Shown one piece after another: positions 1 through 9,378 of a stretch of DNA of 64,000 bases. Numbering within the stretch: position 1 is the first letter of the stretch; every line of letters starts with the position of its first letter. A model generated the notes under the pieces. That model was not told where the DNA came from and made no database searches. It worked only from the letters and a program-made list of their open reading frames with translations. This DNA is from Psychrobacter jeotgali (GTDB taxonomy: Bacteria; Pseudomonadota; Gammaproteobacteria; Pseudomonadales; Moraxellaceae): contig NZ_CAJHAF010000001.1 in the NCBI RefSeq assembly GCF_904846315.1, positions 2,852,001 to 2,916,000 on the forward strand, read 5' to 3'. The position numbers were made by a program, and so were the translations under genes.

Positions 1-2372
1 CGAGTGGCAAAACCAGTGCCAGCGCAGCTATTAAAAAGGCAAATAACGACGCAGACAATAGAGCGGCTAATCATAATGCTCAGTCGTTGCCGATTAGCAC
101 TTTACGGGAGCAAGTTGAGCTAAGCCCTCAAGGCCAGAAGTATGCCAATGAGCTCGATAAATTATTGTCGCTATGGCTCGATAGCCATGTGTTGATAAGC
201 GATAAATTAACCCAAGATGCCTTAAGAAATGACCGACAATCAGCTGATAATTTAGGGCAAGCACTGAAAGGTTTTTTACCTGATTTGCTGACTTATCAAA
301 GCAGTCAAACTGAGCCAGGCGCTCAAAATGCCCAAAATAACTCTGAAGCTCATCATAGTTTATGGTTGCCAGCTTTTACCAATAGTAACCAGCGACATAA
401 AGTTTTAGAGGAGTTGCCAAACGAGCTTGTCGATAAAGTGTTACCTTTATCACAGATGATCACCCAGCCCGCTTTAGCGCTTTGGCAACGGTGCTATTTG
501 TATATCGAAGAGGACGATAATTATGTGGATAAAGCTCAGCCCTTAGTACAGATTTTAAAAGTATTGCCAGCATCCGCTTTGTTATTAACCACTGACGGCT
601 GGATTATGAGTGGTCAAGGCAGCTTGAATCTAAATAAGCTTTTAGGAGCAAAAGATAGCACTAATAATCAATTTTTGACCCAGCGCTTGCAGCAGCGCAC
701 CCGGCTTGAGCAATTAGAGGATTTGCTCAATGATAGTGACGATGCGATACAAATGCAGCAAAAGGCAATTAAAAAAAGCCAATATGAATACGATGCGCTA
801 CGTATTAGCCTAGAAGAAACCCGTGCCCAAAGTGAGCGATTGACCCGTGAAAAGTATCAATATACGCAGCAATTGAGTACCGAGCAAGCAGAGTACGCGC
901 GCTTGCATGCCGATATCAAGCGCCTAAATAGTGATAAAGCCGCCCTTGAGCAAGAACAGCAGGAGCTAGTCAGCGAGCAGCAAGCCATAGAGGATGAACA
1001 GCAGCGTATTCAGGTGGCGATAGACGAGCTGATACCTAAACTTGTAGCCGCCAAAGAAAATCGCCAGCGGCTACAAGAAGAGCGCCGTAAGCTCAGCTAC
1101 AATCGCCAAGCCGATGATGATAAGTGGCAAGCGCTACAATTAAGTCTGCAAAAAGCTCAAATGGGTCTTGAGCATCACACTCATAATCTAGAGCGTGCGA
1201 CCAGTGCATACGATAAGGCGCTACAAAATGAACAAACGCTAACTACCGAGCTTAAACGTATTGAGCAGCAACTGCCAGACTTGCAAGCAGCATTGCAAAG
1301 CGCCCAATTGGCAAGGGACGAACAGCAGGCGCTATTAAATGAGCGTGAAAGCACACTAAATAATCTAAAGCACGATTATACTCAGCAGCAAAGCGAGCTT
1401 AATAATCTAGAAAATGAGCGCCAACAGCAGCAAAGCCGGCTTGCCCATCAAGCTACCGAGCTTGCGCTTAGCGAAGCAAAGTTGACTGATGCCAGCATCA
1501 AGACGCAGGAGGCTTTGGATAACTATTATCAAATGATGAATAAAGATGGAGCGCATTTAGCAACCCAAACAACGCAAAAAATGAGCGTCTCAAGTTTACT
1601 AACCGATTTTATTGTGCACGAGCGCCGTGTGCGCCCCGATAAAATCGCTGAACTCCAGACCGAGCTTCGCCAGCTTGAGCAGCAAATAAGTAAAATAGGC
1701 GCGGTCAATTTAGCTGCCATCAAAGAGCTTGATGAGGTTAATGAGCGTTTGGAGCCCTTAACACAGCAGATTGATGATATCAGCGCCAGTATGCAAACCT
1801 TACTTGATGCAATTGCGGCGATTGATGAGACCACCAAGACCCTATTTATGGAAACGCTGGACGCAGTCAATGATGAGCTTGCCAAATTGTTTGCCAAGGT
1901 GTTCGGCGGCGGTAAGGCCAGCTTGACCCTTAATACAGACGCTATGCCAGACGACATACCTGAAAATCGTTACCAATTAGATTCTAAGTCAGAGCCTAAA
2001 TCAGAGCAATGGCGAGCCGGGCTAACGCTAATGGCGCAGCCCAAAGGCAAGCGCAATAGTCGTCTTGCGGTGTTGTCAGGCGGAGAGAAAACTCTGACGG
2101 CACTTAGCCTCATTTTTGCCATATTTAAGCAGCATCCCGCGCCTTTTTGTGTACTCGATGAGGTCGATGCCCCGCTTGATGATGCTAACGTAGCGCGCTT
2201 TACCAGTCTTATTCATGAGTTAGCGGATGATTTACAATTCATTTTTATCAGTCACAATAAACTGTCGATGCAGATTGCTGATGAGCTAAAAGGGATTACT
2301 ATGCCAACCGCCGGCATCTCAACCTTAGTGAGCGTATCACTTGACGAGGCGGCACACTATATTGAAAGTTAG
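1..2372 (+). CDS. smc: Chromosome segregation ATPase SMC, C-terminal part (gene starts before the window)
   Basis: The reading frame is open from base 3, so about 790 residues of a longer protein are visible. The first TTG/ATG in the window is internal and is not the true start. The visible part begins near the hinge, runs through a long Q/E-rich coiled coil (roughly bases 660-1750), and ends in the C-terminal ATPase half-head. That head carries the ABC signature LSGGEKTLTA (about 2070-2101) and a Walker B FCVLDEVDAPLDD (about 2142-2185). SMC dimers organise and help segregate the chromosome by ATP-driven loop handling. It is followed by zipA and ligA, an order common in gammaproteobacteria. 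The hinge region has Asn/Gln-rich insertions. Family identity is secure; the N-terminal head cannot be assessed. Confidence 0.93.
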   Translation, partial: SGKTSASAAIKKANNDADNRAANHNAQSLPISTLREQVELSPQGQKYANELDKLLSLWLDSHVLISDKLTQDALRNDRQSADNLGQALKGFLPDLLTYQSSQTEPGAQNAQNNSEAHHSLWLPAFTNSNQRHKVLEELPNELVDKVLPLSQMITQPALALWQRCYLYIEEDDNYVDKAQPLVQILKVLPASALLLTTDGWIMSGQGSLNLNKLLGAKDSTNNQFLTQRLQQRTRLEQLEDLLNDSDDAIQMQQKAIKKSQYEYDALRISLEETRAQSERLTREKYQYTQQLSTEQAEYARLHADIKRLNSDKAALEQEQQELVSEQQAIEDEQQRIQVAIDELIPKLVAAKENRQRLQEERRKLSYNRQADDDKWQALQLSLQKAQMGLEHHTHNLERATSAYDKALQNEQTLTTELKRIEQQLPDLQAALQSAQLARDEQQALLNERESTLNNLKHDYTQQQSELNNLENERQQQQSRLAHQATELALSEAKLTDASIKTQEALDNYYQMMNKDGAHLATQTTQKMSVSSLLTDFIVHERRVRPDKIAELQTELRQLEQQISKIGAVNLAAIKELDEVNERLEPLTQQIDDISASMQTLLDAIAAIDETTKTLFMETLDAVNDELAKLFAKVFGGGKASLTLNTDAMPDDIPENRYQLDSKSEPKSEQWRAGLTLMAQPKGKRNSRLAVLSGGEKTLTALSLIFAIFKQHPAPFCVLDEVDAPLDDANVARFTSLIHELADDLQFIFISHNKLSMQIADELKGITMPTAGISTLVSVSLDEAAHYIES

Positions 2373-2643
2373 GATTGGGTTACAAGGTACAACTAGATTT
2401 ATCAATTTGAGGTATAGAGCGTGTTGGTTAAAAATTAACCACCGTTTATAACTAAAAGCCAGTGATTAAGATTATAGCGCTAAAACTTACTCAGCTTTAA
2501 CTTTATAAAGACAAATTTAGCTACCACTGACCAGCCGTCAAACTATACAATATGGTGACGACATCGTTTAGCCATGCTAGACTATTGCCATTTATGCCTT
2601 CTTGTGTATTCCCACTTGTCATATAGATTAGGATGTATTTCTC

Positions 2644-3666
2644 ATGACTGTTATTCAGTTTATTTTGGTCGCTATTGCTGCATTTATCGTATTTGCAGGG
2701 CTATTTATAGTCATTCGGAGTGTCAAGCGTCGTCAAAATGCTGAAACACCCCTAGTGAGATATGACAAAAATGGTATTCCAATTATCCCACGTCATGAGC
2801 GTAATATTGTCGATCAACCTGATCTTGACGATACCGTCGCTGGCGAGACTACTATAGGTCCGAATCGTGATTATCTTAATGCAATCATTGAGGATGAGCC
2901 TTCAGCTGAAGTGCCAGCCAGTAATAATGAGACGCTAGCGCCTTCTCATCCTAAAAATGCTAATGATGAAAGCGGTGCTGACTACGCCCGCTGGCAAACT
3001 GAGCAACGTCGTGCTGATGATACGGAGTTTGCTTCTTTAGCAGATGAGATGCGTGGCGATGAACAGGTTAATGATGAGCAAGAATTGGATGCTTTTTCAA
3101 GTTTGGTATCGGCTACTGACAGTCTGATGCCAGTGATTGATACCGCTGAAGAGCCAAGCTTCGATGATAATAGCCCTATCCTCGACCAGCATTTATTAGA
3201 GCCAGTCGATGAAGCGCAAAATGCTCCTCTGCTCAATGCGAAGGATAATATTAATATCACCATTTTACCGAATCAGTACCGTGATCGACCCTATAATATC
3301 ATTCGGGGGCGCGACTTATTAGCATTGATTGATAAGTACGGACTACGTTTTGGGGCGATGAATATGTTCCATCGTTATGAGCAAAAAGACGGCACCGGCA
3401 TGCTATGGTTTAGCATGATGGGGATTACTGATAGCGGTATCGCTCCTTTTGATCCGCATAGCGTGGCGACCAATACTTATAACGGTATTGTCGTGTTTTT
3501 ATCGCTGCCGCATCCGCAAGCGCTACGTAGCTTCGATAGTATGATGAGCATAGCTTATATGATGGCGAATGATCTAGATGCCGTGATGCTCGATGAAAAT
3601 AACGAACCGATTACCCCTGAATATAAACAGCAACTGCGTAACCAAGTGCGTGATTATGACCTTTAA
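2644..3666 (+). CDS. zipA: Cell division protein ZipA
   Basis: This 340-residue protein has one N-terminal membrane segment (residues about 3-24) followed by a basic stretch. A long acidic, low-complexity linker spans about 40-200, and a ZipA_C-type globular domain spans about 205-335 (IIRGRDLLALIDKYGLRFG, then MFHRY and LWFSMMG). ZipA anchors FtsZ protofilaments to the inner membrane at midcell through the C-terminal domain. The ATG is preceded by a TAGGA-type ribosome site. Its position between smc and ligA matches the usual gammaproteobacterial order and supports the call. Linker length varies widely in this family. Confidence 0.93.
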   Translation: MTVIQFILVAIAAFIVFAGLFIVIRSVKRRQNAETPLVRYDKNGIPIIPRHERNIVDQPDLDDTVAGETTIGPNRDYLNAIIEDEPSAEVPASNNETLAPSHPKNANDESGADYARWQTEQRRADDTEFASLADEMRGDEQVNDEQELDAFSSLVSATDSLMPVIDTAEEPSFDDNSPILDQHLLEPVDEAQNAPLLNAKDNINITILPNQYRDRPYNIIRGRDLLALIDKYGLRFGAMNMFHRYEQKDGTGMLWFSMMGITDSGIAPFDPHSVATNTYNGIVVFLSLPHPQALRSFDSMMSIAYMMANDLDAVMLDENNEPITPEYKQQLRNQVRDYDL

Positions 3667-3728
3667 CTAGCACGCTTAAATCTATAACCGTTTTACTTTC
3701 AACTGACTATACAAACGGGCAATTTTTG

Positions 3729-3843
3729 AAGGGCAAATAAGCTAAGTCATATATAGCTAAGTCACTTTAAAAGTGTTACAACTCAGTAGCACGTAGCTAA
3801 ATATGTCAGTTTTATTTGGGATTGACTATAGCTTATTTGCCCT
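3729..3843. repeat. Perfect 16-bp inverted repeat enclosing a dispersed-repeat copy
   Basis: AAGGGCAAATAAGCTA at 3729-3744 is matched by its exact reverse complement at 3828-3843. The roughly 80 bases between the arms are an internally deleted copy of the dispersed hairpin repeat. The arms lie between zipA and ligA. They could be the outer stem of a structured insertion or a disrupted transcription terminator of zipA. No T-run follows, so terminator function is not supported. Confidence 0.6.
3752..3830 (-). repeat. Dispersed hairpin repeat, copy 1 (internally deleted)
   Basis: Read on the minus strand, this matches both outer parts of the 148-bp element at 17056-17203. One end corresponds to TATAGTCAATCTCAAATAAA, the other to GTTGTAACA, TTTAAAGTGA and AGCTATA. 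The central hairpin core and most of one arm are missing, so the ends are joined directly. It lies in the zipA-ligA gap and contains no coding potential. Confidence 0.7.
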
Positions 3844-3904
3844 TACTGATTTTTAAACTGCTATCCTAATATCCTGCAAACTTGTTATCATATCGGCATC
3901 TTGA

Positions 3905-5983
<2,079 letters not shown>

Positions 5984-5992
5984 ATGTTGGCG

Positions 5993-6013
5993 GTAGGGTG
6001 CGCCCAGCGCATC
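5993..6013 (+). repeat. REP palindrome, copy A
   Basis: GTAGGGTGCGCCCAGCGCA followed by TC. The GTAG head is followed by a near-palindromic stem (GGTGCGC/GCGCATC) closed by a short loop. One base at the 3' end of the stem differs from the other copies. It belongs to the same family as the elements beside the RAYT gene at 7359-7913. Confidence 0.8.
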
Positions 6014-6194
6014 ATTTGAAAGCTGATTTTGATGAAAAGCAAAAGATAAAAAAGCATGGCCTCAACATCGCTTGCTTTAAGAGTGGGTAAATATGCAGGT
6101 CATGAGCCGTCTTTCTTTAAGGGTTTATTCGGCGCTCGTCCCTCGCGCAAGAGCCAAGAGTAGTCATTGTATACTCGGTAAAATAGTGATCTAA

Positions 6195-6215
6195 GTAGGG
6201 TGCGCCCAGCGCACC
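6195..6215 (+). repeat. REP palindrome, copy B
   Basis: Perfect copy of the family: GTAG head, then GGTGCGC, a short loop and GCGCACC. Same orientation as copy A, about 200 bases away, so the two could form a REP pair with copy C. Confidence 0.85.
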
Positions 6216-6323
6216 ATTAAGAAATGGATTCTTGAATTTATACATATTATTTTATAAATAATTCGACGTGGAATATTTTTTATAGATAGGTGTTTTTAAT
6301 CTATTATTTCGTGTGAATGCGTT

Positions 6324-6344
6324 GGTGCGCTGGGCGCACCCTAC
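6324..6344 (-). repeat. REP palindrome, copy C (inverted)
   Basis: GGTGCGCTGGGCGCACC followed by CTAC is the reverse complement of copy B. Copies B and C face each other about 110 bases apart, the arrangement of bacterial interspersed mosaic (BIME-like) doublets. Confidence 0.85.
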
Positions 6345-6388
6345 TGCTACTACGCGCTAGACTAAACCACAACTTTGATTAATTGGTA

Positions 6389-6432
6389 GCTATCAGCAGT
6401 GCTAATTTGTGAATGTTCAACACGCCTTAATG
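6389..6432 (+). repeat. 44-base dispersed repeat, copy 1
   Basis: This stretch begins GCTATCAGCAGTGC and ends TTCAACACGCCTTAATG. It matches 42221-42264 at 39 of 44 positions by eye, with most differences clustered in the middle. It has no strong internal hairpin and no reading frame. Both copies lie just past the 3' end of a gene or next to one. Confidence 0.65.
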
Positions 6433-6441
6433 TCTAATAGA

Positions 6442-6738
6442 TTATAAGCTATAATATTTTCGGCCTAATTTTTCGAACTCATACATTTTTTCCAGAAAAG
6501 GTTTACTCCAATCACTATCTACTTCCAGATAAGCTCTCGATAAAGACTCAATTCTAGTAAACTTTTGCTTAGAATATATTGCGTTATTATTTTCTAATGA
6601 ATTAATAAAATTTAAATATAGTACTGCGTAATCTTTAAGAACATCCGAATTTTGATAGTCTTTATCAGATTTCATTGATTCAATAACTATAAATGCATAA
6701 TCTTTTAACATTTCTAAAGTAACGTGATTATAATTCAA
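6442..6738 (-). CDS. Putative immunity protein for the adjacent toxin fragment
   Basis: A 98-residue, probably all-helical, acidic protein that I cannot assign to a family. Its TTG start overlaps the TGA stop of the upstream gene (the shared bases read TTGA), which suggests translational coupling. A small soluble gene immediately after a polymorphic-toxin C-terminus is the classic position of a cognate immunity gene, and that is the only basis for the name. The DNA is clearly more AT-rich than the flanking ligA or ygiQ genes, a sign of transfer. It could be an unrelated hypothetical protein. Confidence 0.6.
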   Translation of the reverse strand: MNYNHVTLEMLKDYAFIVIESMKSDKDYQNSDVLKDYAVLYLNFINSLENNNAIYSKQKFTRIESLSRAYLEVDSDWSKPFLEKMYEFEKLGRKYYSL

Positions 6739-7307
6739 GGTTTCACCTTTCTAGTCGATTTAATCCATGATGAAGGCCAGTCCTTAGGCATGAGGATCTG
6801 ATCAACATCTCCTTTTAAAACAGTGCCAAATTCTCTAATAATTTGCTCTTCCACTCTTCCAACATTAATGGTTGTACCCTTAGGAATAATAATGTCTGCT
6901 TCAAATTGTCTTGTATTTTTCCATTCTGGCAATAAAGCCGCATCGATTTTTGCTTGAATCTTATTCTTTGCTGGTGAAGTAGTCACGAAACCGCCTTCAG
7001 CTTTAGCACTTCCACCATATACTCGATAAACCACAATATCTTCATCCGTGACTACAGTTCTATAATTACCATCTTTAAAACTATCTTTTACGAATGAAGG
7101 TAAACTCTCATCTTTTTGAACTATTTTAACTTTATTATCAATTTTAGTTCTATATTCTTGAGGAATGATATCTCTGCTTGCTTTAGCAGCTCCTTTAGCA
7201 GCACGGCTCTTAGCAATATTGCCAACTGTTTTAGCAGCTCCATATCCTAAGAGTGCATAGTCCTCAGGATGTACTGGTGTTATAGCACCAGAACCTACAT
7301 TAGCCAC
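6735..7307 (-). CDS. Orphan C-terminal toxin fragment of a polymorphic toxin
   Basis: The predicted 190 residues start at a GTG with no visible ribosome site. The frame stays open upstream to the stop codon of the RAYT gene, across a REP element. Residues about 1-45 look like the tail of a pretoxin region (PVHPEDYALLGYG, then Ala/Lys-rich). Residues about 70-185 form a compact domain containing VVYRVYGG, GGFVTTSP, IIIPKGTTINVG and RVEEQ. An Arg, then Thr/Ser, then Glu spacing of this sort could fit an ADP-ribosyltransferase-like toxin, but that is inference. No secretion domain or toxin body is present, so this is probably a displaced tip or decayed cassette. AT-rich. Confidence 0.55.
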   Translation of the reverse strand: MANVGSGAITPVHPEDYALLGYGAAKTVGNIAKSRAAKGAAKASRDIIPQEYRTKIDNKVKIVQKDESLPSFVKDSFKDGNYRTVVTDEDIVVYRVYGGSAKAEGGFVTTSPAKNKIQAKIDAALLPEWKNTRQFEADIIIPKGTTINVGRVEEQIIREFGTVLKGDVDQILMPKDWPSSWIKSTRKVKP

Positions 7308-7325
7308 CTGACTAGCAGCAGGCGA

Positions 7326-7346
7326 GTAGGGTGCGCCCAGCGCACC
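7326..7346 (+). repeat. REP palindrome, copy D (3' flank of RAYT gene)
   Basis: Perfect family copy (GTAGGG, TGCGCCCAGCGCACC). It lies 13 bases past the stop codon of the RAYT gene. It separates the RAYT gene from the toxin fragment, whose open frame runs through it. Confidence 0.85.
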
Positions 7347-7358
7347 AGATAAAATAAA

Positions 7359-7913
7359 CTACTCTAATATATCCGAAAAACTCTCTGAAAAACCCATCAA
7401 ACTACTACCCCAATCTTCCGCATAAAAACCTTGTCTCACACAGCGATGAAAGCTTGAGTACGGCCAATCTAAAACCCTTGTAACCAAACCGTGTTTAACC
7501 GGATTATAATGCAGATAATCCATGTGCTTTATAAAGTCTGCTTCATCTTTTATTTGATGCTCAAAAAATCGACGTTGCCAGACACCACGTTCATGTCTTT
7601 TTGCCTTTGAATGGCTTAACTCATTTAGTGATAACTGATATTGCGGACAGGTTTGGGTAGTTAAGCGTTTTATCTGCGACCAGCGCATACTGTAATTAGC
7701 ATCGTTTTCAGGCATTTTCCAAATGCAGTGCAAATGGTCGGGTAGTTGTACCCATGCGATAATCTCAAAATGATATTGCTGCTGGATTTGTTTTATACTG
7801 TTTTTAAAAGCCTGTAAAAAGTCTTCATTACAAAATATGTCTCTTCGATCATACGAAACTAATGTAAAGAAGTAAGTAGCACCTTGCGTATAGGATCGAA
7901 TGTACTCTGACAT
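7359..7913 (-). CDS. REP-associated tyrosine transposase (RAYT), Y1/HUH family
   Basis: This 184-residue protein has the family hallmarks: an HUH-type metal motif HLH (His60 and His62, in PDHLHCIW), and the helix MDYLHYNPVKHGLV carrying the candidate catalytic tyrosines (Tyr133/Tyr136). The N-terminus has YTQGATYFFTLVSYDRR. RAYTs are single-copy, domesticated relatives of IS200/IS605 TnpA that bind and cleave REP palindromes. REP elements of one family flank the gene in opposite orientation (7326-7346 and 7951-7972), and three more lie within 1.4 kb, which supports a cognate pairing. No TnpB-like accessory gene is present. The ATG start is at 7913. Confidence 0.93.
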   Translation of the reverse strand: MSEYIRSYTQGATYFFTLVSYDRRDIFCNEDFLQAFKNSIKQIQQQYHFEIIAWVQLPDHLHCIWKMPENDANYSMRWSQIKRLTTQTCPQYQLSLNELSHSKAKRHERGVWQRRFFEHQIKDEADFIKHMDYLHYNPVKHGLVTRVLDWPYSSFHRCVRQGFYAEDWGSSLMGFSESFSDILE

Positions 7914-7950
7914 TTTTGATTATCCGTATGGAGTTTTTATGACCTTATTT

Positions 7951-7972
7951 GGTGCGCTATGCGGCACCCTAC
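7951..7972 (-). repeat. REP palindrome, copy E (5' flank of RAYT gene, variant)
   Basis: On the minus strand this reads GTAGGGTGCCGCATAGCGCA followed by CC. It has the same GTAGGGTG head and GCGCACC tail as copies A-D but a changed loop and one extra base. It sits 37 bases upstream of the RAYT start codon, in inverted orientation relative to copy D. Confidence 0.8.
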
Positions 7973-8006
7973 AGCAACATTTCGTTTTAGTTTAAACTCT
8001 CAATCC

Positions 8007-8537
8007 CTACATACCCTCATGCGGATTAGCATCAACTTCACCCTTCACTCCATCAGGCATAATTACAATCGGTAAGGTTAACCCTTTAGCAAAGTCCTCT
8101 GCAAACACGTAATCATAGCTACTGGCAGCAATATCAGGAGTCGTATGAATGATAAGCTGCATAGCTTCGCCATCGGTCAGCTCATGTGAGGTATAGCTGG
8201 TACCCAGCTGTTCTAATACCTTTGATAACGGCTCGTTACTCGCCATACCTACCGTTAGATTATGTTGGGCAGTAGCGTTATCAATACTGAAATAGTCAGC
8301 ATAATCGCGGACATTTTGGCTGTCTATAGCAAATGGATAATCAAAGTCAGCTCGAGCCACCGGTGTTTGCTCTGTTGCTACCGCATTCCAATCGATATTA
8401 GTAATTGATTCACTACCAACCCCAGTCGCAGTACCTTGCTCAGTAGCCATAGCGGTATCTGAGGTATTGTCACAACCCGTTAATGCCAGCATAGCCGCTG
8501 TAGAGATGATAATCGTACTTATAAGACGCTTTGCCAT
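8007..8537 (-). CDS. Putative lipoprotein of unknown function
   Basis: A 176-residue protein with a type II signal peptide: a basic start, a hydrophobic core and lipobox LTGC with Cys22. The mature part starts with a Thr/Ser/Gly-rich linker. It then has a small domain that includes DYADYFSIDNATAQHNLTVGMASNEPLSKVLEQLG and ends near PDGVKGEVDANPH. I do not recognise the family. It is probably outer-membrane anchored. It is transcribed from its own promoter region, downstream of and separated by a terminator from the next gene. A clear start ATG at 8537 is preceded by AAAGAG. Confidence 0.75.
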   Translation of the reverse strand: MAKRLISTIIISTAAMLALTGCDNTSDTAMATEQGTATGVGSESITNIDWNAVATEQTPVARADFDYPFAIDSQNVRDYADYFSIDNATAQHNLTVGMASNEPLSKVLEQLGTSYTSHELTDGEAMQLIIHTTPDIAASSYDYVFAEDFAKGLTLPIVIMPDGVKGEVDANPHEGM

Positions 8538-8644
8538 GAGTATTTCTCTTTTGAGGTTTACAATGAGTAGGGGTTCATTTAATCAGGAATATAAACTTAA
8601 TCAGGAATATAAACTTATACTGCAATATTATAGCGGCTGGCCAT

Positions 8645-8674
8645 AAAAAAACAGCCATCATTTGATGACTGTTT
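8645..8674 (-). terminator. Rho-independent terminator of the MliC-like gene
   Basis: On the minus strand, stem AAACAGTCATCA and its near-perfect partner surround a 4-base loop, followed by seven T residues. It lies 33 bases past the stop of the gene ending at 8708. Confidence 0.8.
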
Positions 8675-8707
8675 ACAATGAAAAAAGAAGTTTAGAAAAA
8701 GCTATTA

Positions 8708-9121
8708 TTATAGTTTTTTACAAGCTACTTGATACTCTTCGCCATTTGCCCATTTCATAGCTAGCAAACCGGTATCGTTGTCCTGCATGTACCATGCATA
8801 GATAATCTCTGGGTTAGAGTCATTGACGTAGCTTGCGGTACTACCTTTTACGCCACCAGCTAAAGTAATGGGCTGCTGTGACCAATTGAGCTTAGGTAGA
8901 GTCACAGTAAGCTGAGCTTGCTGCTTATTGATAGACTGCTTGGCCATAATTTGACCATCGTCAGCACAAGTATAGCGCTCTGGCATCATGCGGTCATAGG
9001 CGGCATCAGGCATTTGATTGCCAGAAGCGCTAGGTGGCGGCGTAGTTGGAGCAGTAGTAGCACAAGCAGTGATTAGAGCGATAGCTGGGGCAGCAGCGGC
9101 TAGTTTAATTAAATTATTCAT
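8708..9121 (-). CDS. MliC-like lipoprotein (putative c-type lysozyme inhibitor)
   Basis: A 137-residue lipoprotein precursor with lipobox ITAC (Cys20) and a Pro/Thr-rich linker to about residue 40. The compact C-terminal domain begins YTCADDG and ends with YQVACKK, giving one cysteine near each end that could form a disulfide. A GGVKGSTASY loop and AMKW lie between. This layout resembles the MliC/PliC family of lysozyme inhibitors (a Y-x-C start, an SG/AS-x-Y loop and a final C). The match is by eye and partial, so the function is tentative. It would act in the periplasm or outer membrane to protect peptidoglycan. Confidence 0.6.
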   Translation of the reverse strand: MNNLIKLAAAAPAIALITACATTAPTTPPPSASGNQMPDAAYDRMMPERYTCADDGQIMAKQSINKQQAQLTVTLPKLNWSQQPITLAGGVKGSTASYVNDSNPEIIYAWYMQDNDTGLLAMKWANGEEYQVACKKL

Positions 9122-9302
9122 AATATATTCTCCAAAAGTCAGGGGGTAATCTTTTATGATTTATTTCATTATATTGAGAATGCAATAAGTGCATGAGGTT
9201 CATGGTAACCAAAACTTAATATTTATAATGTTAGAAATTGTTCCTTACCTGTTAGCGACGTTACTTAACAACTTACTAATGTAATCATGTAGTTTAGCTA
9301 AT

Positions 9303-9341
9303 AAAAACGCACATCAACCTTTAGATTGATGTGCGTTTTTT
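9303..9341 (-). terminator. Rho-independent terminator downstream of ygiQ
   Basis: AACGCACATCAA pairs with TTGATGTGCGTT around a short loop. A/T runs lie on both sides, so it could act in both directions. It lies 38 bases past the ygiQ stop. Confidence 0.85.
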
Positions 9342-9378
9342 TGGATGAATTTAATTTATAAACCCTTTTTTATCAGAG

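Larger units (their letters stand above)
5984..6441. other. Non-coding REP-rich spacer after ligA
   Basis: No gene is supported in this 458-base stretch. It holds three REP palindromes (5993-6013, 6195-6215 and 6324-6344, the last inverted relative to the others) and one copy of a 44-base dispersed repeat (6389-6432). The AT content rises toward the immunity-like gene that ends at 6442. It is the left flank of the small accessory island. Confidence 0.6.

Noticed and set aside
87..2372. A complete smc-like gene starting at TTG 87
   Set aside because: The frame is open to the window edge and the protein starts near the hinge, so the gene is cut by the window rather than short.
5984..6441. A CRISPR-like array in the repeat-rich spacer
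   Set aside because: The repeats are short palindromes in both orientations with irregular spacing and no spacers of uniform length; they fit REP elements.
7359..7913. An active IS200/IS605 insertion sequence
   Set aside because: The protein has RAYT features, there is no TnpB gene, and the flanks are REP palindromes rather than IS ends.
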